This document shows positions 36,920 through 41,936 of a DNA stretch of 41,936 nt, in pieces. The stretch spans positions 1-41,936 of the forward strand of contig CAILCX010000100.1 in NCBI GenBank assembly GCA_903832775.1. Direction: 5' to 3'. The notes under the pieces are model-generated. The model did no database searches. It saw nothing but the letters and a program-made list of their open reading frames with translations, and was not told the DNA's origin. Source of the DNA: an uncultured Methylobacter sp. Lineage in GTDB: Bacteria > Pseudomonadota > Gammaproteobacteria > Methylococcales > Methylomonadaceae. Each line of letters opens with the position of its first letter. The stretch's first letter is position 1. The position numbers were made by a program, and so were the translations under genes.

Positions 36920-37639
36920 GTGAGAGTTTCGATTGTTATTCCGGTTTATAACGAAGCTGAAAATATCGATTTATTGATCGAAGAACTTGTTGCCACGATG
37001 AGTCACGCTGAAGTCTACGAAATTATCTATGTTGATGACGGCAGTACAGATAATACTGTTGCCGTTTTACGGCAGGCTCAACAAAACAATAAATTGCTTA
37101 GGGTGATTCGGCATCGGCAAAGTTGCGGTCAAAGCACCGCAATTCTTACCGGGGTAAAGGCAGCAAATTATCCATATATTGCTACGTTGGATGGCGATGG
37201 ACAAAATGATCCGGCTGATATTCCGAGGTTGTATCGAGTTTTGATGCAACAGAGAGAGATCAGTCCCAATTTATCGATGGTAGCGGGATGGAGAAACAAA
37301 CGCCATGATTCTTCCTGGCGACTATTTTCCTCGAAAATTGCAAATAGGGTTCGCTCAAGTTTGCTAGGGGACAATACCCCTGATACCGGCTGTGGATTAA
37401 AAGTATTTCTAAGGGATGAGTTTTTGAGCTTACCGTATTTTGATCACATGCACCGCTTTTTACCGGCATTAATTTTAAGAGCCGGAGGTCGAGTGATTTC
37501 GGAACCGGTCAATCACAGAGCCAGGGCGCATGGATATTCTAAATATGGCACATTAGATCGGCTTTTAGTTGGGCTTGTCGATATCTTGGGCGTTATTTGG
37601 TTGCAAAAACGCGTAAAACTTCCGGAGATAAGTGAGTGA
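36920..37639 (+). CDS. Family 2 glycosyltransferase (dolichol-phosphate-mannose synthase-like)
   Basis: Uses a nucleotide sugar to charge a lipid carrier, by analogy with ArnC/DPM synthases. The GT2 fold has VSIVIPVYNEAENIDLLIEE, DDGSTDNT, and the metal-site ATLDGDGQNDPAD region. The tail has RARAHGYSKYGTLDR but no strong C-terminal membrane helices. GTG at 36920 is chosen: GGAGG lies 5 bases upstream and the protein then opens with MRVSIVIPVYNE; about 239 residues. The stop overlaps the start of the next gene in a GTGA junction. It is the first of four envelope genes (GT2, LAB_N, GT39, PAP2). Confidence 0.87.
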   Translation: MRVSIVIPVYNEAENIDLLIEELVATMSHAEVYEIIYVDDGSTDNTVAVLRQAQQNNKLLRVIRHRQSCGQSTAILTGVKAANYPYIATLDGDGQNDPADIPRLYRVLMQQREISPNLSMVAGWRNKRHDSSWRLFSSKIANRVRSSLLGDNTPDTGCGLKVFLRDEFLSLPYFDHMHRFLPALILRAGGRVISEPVNHRARAHGYSKYGTLDRLLVGLVDILGVIWLQKRVKLPEISE

Positions 37640-37920
37640 GCATAGATAAGGAAGCTATCTGGTTAATTATAGGTTTTGTGGGTCAGGCATTATTTTCAGC
37701 TCGCTTTATAGTGCAATGGATTAAGAGTGAGCGTGAGAAAAAAAGCGTATTCCCCGTTGCTTTCTGGTATTTCAGTATTGCCGGTGGTGTCACGCTCCTT
37801 GCGTATGCCGTTTATCGGCAAGATCCGGTTTTTATCGTCGGGCAACTCAGTGGTCTGCTGATTTATTTTCGCAATTTGTACTTTGTGGTTTATGCGCAAA
37901 AAAACTCAAACGCGGAATAA
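37636..37920 (+). CDS. LAB_N-domain small membrane protein
   Basis: 94 residues with three predicted helices. The pattern GFVGQALFSARFIVQWIKSE at the start, AFWYFSIAGGVTLLAYAVYR in the middle and QLSGLLIYFRNLYFVV at the end is that of the 'lipid A biosynthesis, N-terminal' domain (LAB_N). That domain occurs alone or fused to lipid-A-disaccharide synthase and glycosyltransferases. The GTG start overlaps the preceding gene by four bases. As a free-standing protein it may be a scaffold or flippase-like partner for lipid-linked sugars, which is inference from gene context. Confidence 0.88.
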   Translation: MSIDKEAIWLIIGFVGQALFSARFIVQWIKSEREKKSVFPVAFWYFSIAGGVTLLAYAVYRQDPVFIVGQLSGLLIYFRNLYFVVYAQKNSNAE

Positions 37921-38042
37921 AGAGATTGTCTAACTAACTACTTAGAAAAAAATTAAACACCTATTTCTGCTTGTCTGGGCAAAGGTCATCTCAAATTGGT
38001 TTATATGATCCATTTATGTTTAGAGGTTTAGATAACTTTTTC

Positions 38043-39560
38043 ATGTCCGAAAAATTACCAACATTTATTAATAACCATCTTGTAAGCATATTTGCCAGCG
38101 TGTTTGTTTTGCGCGTTGCTTATCTTTTTGTTAATGGTCTGGATTTAATCGGCGACGAATCTTATTACTGGGATTGGTCGCGCAGACTGGACTGGTGTTA
38201 TTACAGCAAACCGCCGATGGTGGCGTGGCTAATAGCGATAGCGACAGAAATTGGTGGGGATTACACAGCCGTAGTACGTTTCCCAAGTGTTGTGTTTGGA
38301 ACGGTCTTTTTGGGCTATTTTTATGCAGCAGCTCGGGAGATCTATTCTGAAAGGGCTGCTGCGTTGGCCTTGTTATTGATGTTAGCCATGCCGTTTAATG
38401 TTTTGGCAAACTTATTAATGACAATCGATCCGCCACTTTACTGTTTCTGGATGATGAGTCTTTATTATTTGCAAAGAGCCTTGTTTGGCGGCCAGCAATC
38501 TGCCTGGTTTTGGGCTGGGTTGACAGCTGGAGCAGCTTTGTTGAGTAAGCAAATTGCCGTATTGATACCGTTGATGCTGATTGTGTTTTTGCTGCTTAAT
38601 AAACAACGGCATGGTTCATTTAAACGGGATTTTCTCGTGTTCTTGCTACCGGTCATTCTGTGTTTAGTGCCGCTTTTAATTTGGAATCAGCAGCATGAAT
38701 GGGTAATGTTTGGTCACAGTCAAGGTCACTTTGAGATTAAGGGGGCAGTCGGTCTTCTAGCCCGCCTTGAGCAAGGTGTTGTTTTTTTGCTGTTTCAATT
38801 ATTGCTGGCAACTCCGGTTATTTTTGTTTTAGTGCTGATACTTAGCATTCAATCAAGCTTTGGAATCACTCGTTTATCGGAAAAAGAACAATTTCTGGTT
38901 TTGATGGGGCCAATGTTATTGGTTGGGATAAGTGTGTTTGGTTTTATGCAAAAAGCACAGGGAAACTGGCCGATTCCTTTTTATTTTAGTGCATTGATTT
39001 TACTAAGTGGACAATGGCTGACTGCCAGCTGGAAAAAGCAGATAAAAACAGGTTTGCTTATTGGTTATCTAATGGTTTCCCTGACTTACACGTTGCCGAT
39101 TTTAATACAGGCTTTTAATCTGCAAAATACCAAGATTGATCCCACTTATAGATTCAGGCATATTCATAATTTTGTACAAGAAATTGATGAGCAAAGGCAA
39201 TTATTGCTGGCCGAACCTGAAAATGCGATTATTATAATTTTAGGGCATCGCTATTTGGCAAGTCAGTTGGCGTTTTATCTTCCCGATCATCCCTCGGTGT
39301 ATAAATATGACAATACGGGAAGGATTACCTCACAATATGAACTATGGCCCGGTCCCACTGATTCTATAGGGAAAACCGCTCTAATTGTGTCTGAAAAAGA
39401 AGAGTTTGATGTTCCTGCCGAGTTAAAATCGGTTTTTGTAAGCTTTCGCAAGGTTGGTGAAGTGTTTAATCCAACAAAAGAACATGCCCGATATCATCTG
39501 TTTTTGGGTGAAACTTTGAAATATTGGCCGCCTCTCCAACAGAAAGAAAAACAGGAATAG
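38043..39560 (+). CDS. Family 39 glycosyltransferase, ArnT/PMT-like
   Basis: Integral membrane transferase of about 505 residues with many helices. The GT39 lumenal signature is present: the first loop has LIGDESYYWDWSRRLDWCYY followed by SKPPMVAWLIA. The acidic DES is the catalytic-type motif of PMT/ArnT proteins. Such enzymes move a sugar from a polyprenyl phosphate donor to lipid A or another acceptor outside the inner membrane. The upstream GT2 and LAB_N genes would supply the lipid-linked sugar. The frame is open from a TTG at 37971; the ATG at 38043 is the most likely start, though no good ribosome site is evident for any candidate. Confidence 0.85.
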   Translation: MSEKLPTFINNHLVSIFASVFVLRVAYLFVNGLDLIGDESYYWDWSRRLDWCYYSKPPMVAWLIAIATEIGGDYTAVVRFPSVVFGTVFLGYFYAAAREIYSERAAALALLLMLAMPFNVLANLLMTIDPPLYCFWMMSLYYLQRALFGGQQSAWFWAGLTAGAALLSKQIAVLIPLMLIVFLLLNKQRHGSFKRDFLVFLLPVILCLVPLLIWNQQHEWVMFGHSQGHFEIKGAVGLLARLEQGVVFLLFQLLLATPVIFVLVLILSIQSSFGITRLSEKEQFLVLMGPMLLVGISVFGFMQKAQGNWPIPFYFSALILLSGQWLTASWKKQIKTGLLIGYLMVSLTYTLPILIQAFNLQNTKIDPTYRFRHIHNFVQEIDEQRQLLLAEPENAIIIILGHRYLASQLAFYLPDHPSVYKYDNTGRITSQYELWPGPTDSIGKTALIVSEKEEFDVPAELKSVFVSFRKVGEVFNPTKEHARYHLFLGETLKYWPPLQQKEKQE

Positions 39561-39563
39561 AAC

Positions 39564-40247
39564 ATGAAGCTTATGAATTTGGAACGACGTTGGCGTGAGT
39601 TGATAATCCTACTGGCTTTGGTTTTACTAACCACGCCTGTTTTTTGGTTGACTGATCTTGATTTTAAAGCGGCCGCTTTTTTTTATCACCCGAGTGAGGA
39701 AGGTAATCCTTGGCCTTGGAAAGACTGGTGGCTATGGCATTTTTTATATCAATATGCTTATTCCTTTACTATTATCGTTGCGTGTAGTTCATTGCTAGCA
39801 ATAGTATTGACTTATTTCTTGCCCGGATTGCGGTCATTTCGCCGACCCGCACTTTACTTGTTATTAGCTATTGCACTCGGTCCTGGCTTGGTGGTTAATC
39901 TTGTTTTTAAAGATCACTGGGGACGCCCAAGGCCAGCACAGATTTCTGAATTTGGTGGACCTCATAGTTATATTCCGCCCCTGCAAATGGGTCATACGGG
40001 AGAAAAATCATTTACTTGCGGGCACTGCTCGGTGGGGTTTGCATTTTTTGCACTGTATTTCTTGGCACGTAAACGGAAAGCTTTCTATCTTGCTTTAACG
40101 TTGATTTTTGGTCTTACTTTGGGTCTGACCCGTATGTCAGCGGGCGGACATTTTTTATCGGATATTTTATGGTCTGCTTATCTTGTGTTTTTTGTGGATT
40201 GGCTTGTTTATTATGGATGGTATGAGCGTAGCAACAAATATGGGTAA
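39564..40247 (+). CDS. PAP2 family lipid phosphatase
   Basis: 227-residue membrane protein with about six helices. The PAP2 motifs are present: KDHWGRPRP (motif 1), FTCGHCSVGFAF (motif 2, CGH for the usual SGH) and TRMSAGGHFLSDILW (motif 3, with the nucleophile-side His). Family members include lipid A phosphatases such as LpxE and undecaprenyl diphosphate phosphatases. It starts 3 bases after the GT39 gene and probably recycles the polyprenyl carrier or removes a lipid A phosphate. The Cys in place of Ser before Gly-His in motif 2 is a variation worth noting. Confidence 0.86.
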   Translation: MKLMNLERRWRELIILLALVLLTTPVFWLTDLDFKAAAFFYHPSEEGNPWPWKDWWLWHFLYQYAYSFTIIVACSSLLAIVLTYFLPGLRSFRRPALYLLLAIALGPGLVVNLVFKDHWGRPRPAQISEFGGPHSYIPPLQMGHTGEKSFTCGHCSVGFAFFALYFLARKRKAFYLALTLIFGLTLGLTRMSAGGHFLSDILWSAYLVFFVDWLVYYGWYERSNKYG

Positions 40248-40648
40248 ATATTCAAAGGAGATTCATGGCCAATTACAATACACCTATTGTTAGTAGCTAT
40301 ATAAAATTTTCGATGATTTTATTAAAAAACGGATTATCTGCCGCGTAGTTGCCTTTTTAAAGAAGGTAATTAACTTATACGTTGTATAAAAGTCCCTCCA
40401 GAAACTTCCTTGCTTTAAAATCTTTTTTTTGGAAAAAACCAAAGAAATGCTTGCGGGATGCTTTAGAAAAACTTGCAACGAGGAGTCCTCTAGGCTTATA
40501 TTTTATAAGTTGGTTATGTCGAATAATGCAGTATAATCAGACCAGGCATAGAAAAAACAAACATTTAAATCGTAAGGTTTAATTAGGTGATTCTATAGTT
40601 TATAGGTTTTGTAGCAGGTCTATCTTTTTAAGCGCAATAGGAAAAATC
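40248..40648. other. 401-base region between PAP2 and chemoreceptor genes
   Basis: It contains one candidate small ORF (40265-40348) and a 67-codon plus-strand frame from TTG 40382 with no ribosome site, which I do not accept. TTATAC and GTATAA flank GTT at 40375-40389 as a small inverted repeat. AGGA at about 40640 serves the chemoreceptor start. Confidence 0.4.
40265..40348 (+). CDS. Candidate 27-residue peptide behind the PAP2 gene
   Basis: ATG at 40265 is preceded by AAAGGAG four bases away, a stronger ribosome site than most genes here have. It encodes MANYNTPIVSSYIKFSMILL and seven more residues before TAG. It might be a real small protein, a leader peptide, or the start of a decayed gene. 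No family is recognised. Confidence 0.35.
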   Translation: MANYNTPIVSSYIKFSMILLKNGLSAA

Positions 40649-41936
40649 ATGAAAATTAATATGCCGGTTTCTGATAAGGAATACGTATTGACTGAGACAG
40701 ATTCTATTGTTTCCAAGACTGATCTTAAAGGGGTAATTACTTATATCAATGAAGATTTCATTCGAGTTAGTGGTTTTACCGAAAAAGAGTTGATTGGAGT
40801 TTCACATAATATTGTTCGCCATCCAGACATGCCCATCGAAGCGTTTGAGGACATGTGGAAATCGCTTAAAGCAGGTCGACCTTGGTCAGGCTTGGTTAAA
40901 AATCGTTGTAAAAATGGTGATTTTTATTGGGTATTGGCGAATGCTGCACCCATTTACGAAGGAAACCAACTGATCGGTTACATGTCTGTTCGCAGAAAAC
41001 CCGAATACGAACAAGTTTCAGGCGCCAACACTGCCTACAAACTCTTTCGCGAAGGCAAAGCAGGCAATATAAAAATTCAAGACGGAAAAATCGTTAAATC
41101 AACATTGTTAACCAAGCTGAACTTGTTCAGGAATTTTAATATCAAGCGTCGTTTAATATTTTTGATCGCAGCCGCGTTGCTGCTGTTATTAGGAATAGGT
41201 GGCTTGGGGTTGTCTGGTATGGACAAGGCTAATAATAGTCTGAAATCTGTCTACGAAGAACGAACCTTGCCGATCAATCAGTTGTCAAAAATTCAGAGAC
41301 TGTTACTGACTAATCGTATTCGGATTACTGCAAGCCTGGTGACGCCAGCTCCCGAAATAGTCCAGAAAAACACTGCCGAAGTAGAGCAAAATATCTCGGA
41401 AATTACCCGAATATGGGATGAATACAAAACTAATAAACTGGTACCCGAAGAGCAAGAGTTCGCTGATAAGTTTGCAGAGGATAGAAAGCATTTTGTTGGC
41501 GAAGGATTGAAGCCGGCAATTATCGCTCTAAGAGCCAATGACATGGTACTTGCCAACAGTATCATTGTTGAAAAAATTCGTCCACTTTACGAAACGGTAG
41601 ATGAAGGTTTGCAAAAACTAATGCAGTTACAACAAGATGTAGCCAAAAATGCCTATGAGAACTCACAAGCTCGTTATGATAATACCCTACAGATTTCTAT
41701 CTGTCTGATTGTTGTCGGATTTTTGCTGGTTTTGTGGTTAGGTATCAACTTGATCCGTATTATTGTGCGACCTTTAAGCGCAGCCACTGTGCATTTTTCT
41801 AAAATGGCACAAGGCGATTATAACAATGTCATTCAAATTGAACATCAGGACGAAATTGGCAAAGTGCTTGAGTCGCTTAAGTCTATGCAAACTAAACTGG
41901 GTTTTGATATTGCCGAAATCACCCGAATTTCTGAAG
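40649..41936 (+). CDS. Methyl-accepting chemotaxis protein with PAS domain (5' part)
   Basis: Open from ATG 40649 to the window end with no stop, so 429 residues of a longer protein are seen. An N-terminal PAS domain of the Aer type (VITYINEDFIRVSGFTEKEL, HNIVRHPDMP, and WSGLVKNRCKNGDFYWV) may bind FAD or another cofactor. It is followed by a linker, a membrane helix near residues 165-190, an extracytoplasmic four-helix-bundle-like region of about 150 residues, a second helix near 345-370, and a HAMP domain (IIVRPLSAATVHFSKMAQGDY). The MCP signalling domain should follow beyond the window. AGGA lies 7 bases upstream. Confidence 0.9.
   Translation, partial: MKINMPVSDKEYVLTETDSIVSKTDLKGVITYINEDFIRVSGFTEKELIGVSHNIVRHPDMPIEAFEDMWKSLKAGRPWSGLVKNRCKNGDFYWVLANAAPIYEGNQLIGYMSVRRKPEYEQVSGANTAYKLFREGKAGNIKIQDGKIVKSTLLTKLNLFRNFNIKRRLIFLIAAALLLLLGIGGLGLSGMDKANNSLKSVYEERTLPINQLSKIQRLLLTNRIRITASLVTPAPEIVQKNTAEVEQNISEITRIWDEYKTNKLVPEEQEFADKFAEDRKHFVGEGLKPAIIALRANDMVLANSIIVEKIRPLYETVDEGLQKLMQLQQDVAKNAYENSQARYDNTLQISICLIVVGFLLVLWLGINLIRIIVRPLSAATVHFSKMAQGDYNNVIQIEHQDEIGKVLESLKSMQTKLGFDIAEITRISE

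Noticed and set aside
40382-40582. 67-codon plus-strand frame from TTG upstream of the chemoreceptor
   Set aside because: No Shine-Dalgarno, starts inside a small inverted repeat, and basic/aromatic content looks like AT-rich noise. It might be a gene remnant.

Overview
The window looks like chromosome of a gammaproteobacterium with moderate-to-low GC. The evidence is a class I adenylate cyclase, the argH/hemC divergent pair followed by hemD-hemX-hemY, the topA/smg/dprA/LysM block, and the def-fmt-rsmB-DUF4390-ntrY-ntrX block. A methylotroph-like relative (Methylococcales) is my best guess from the overall gene style and the SmbP-like protein, but nothing in the window proves it. No rRNA, tRNA, IS element, CRISPR array or prophage was seen.

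Layout. 1-1493: the 3' end of an unidentified gene with two hairpins behind it, then an LpxH-like phosphoesterase. 1602-8438 (minus): argH and cyaA as one unit, a terminator, then gap and pyk. 8672-12907 (plus): hemC-hemD-hemX-hemY, divergent from argH. 13039-15186 (minus): recQ. 15391-17459 (plus): an N-acetyltransferase behind a perfect 26-bp palindrome, two unrecognised small proteins and a YjdM zinc-ribbon protein. 17679-18620 (minus): a CDF metal transporter. 18743-19942: a 17-bp inverted repeat, a tiny membrane ORF, a frameshifted small secreted protein and creA. 20272-21634 (plus): an SmbP-like protein and a UbiA-family prenyltransferase. 21655-27598 (minus): LysM protein, dprA, smg, topA, tsaC. 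27907-28514 (minus): two small conserved-looking ORFs. 28803-35833 (plus): def, fmt, rsmB, a DUF4390 protein and an NtrY/NtrX-type two-component pair, tightly packed. 35981-36816: rplM-rpsI with a clear sigma-70 promoter and terminator. 36920-40247: GT2 glycosyltransferase, LAB_N small membrane protein, GT39 glycosyltransferase and PAP2 phosphatase, which together look like a lipid-linked sugar/lipid A modification set. 40649-end: 5' part of a PAS-containing chemoreceptor.

Most of the window is housekeeping. The observations most worth a second look are the long perfect palindromes between genes, the NtrX-like regulator whose AAA+ domain has lost its key motifs, the four-gene envelope glycan/lipid cluster, the frameshift at a T7 run in a small secreted protein, the dprA gene with no normal start codon where homology says it begins, and several sub-60-codon ORFs with good ribosome binding sites. 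I did not find a convincing wholly new multi-gene system.
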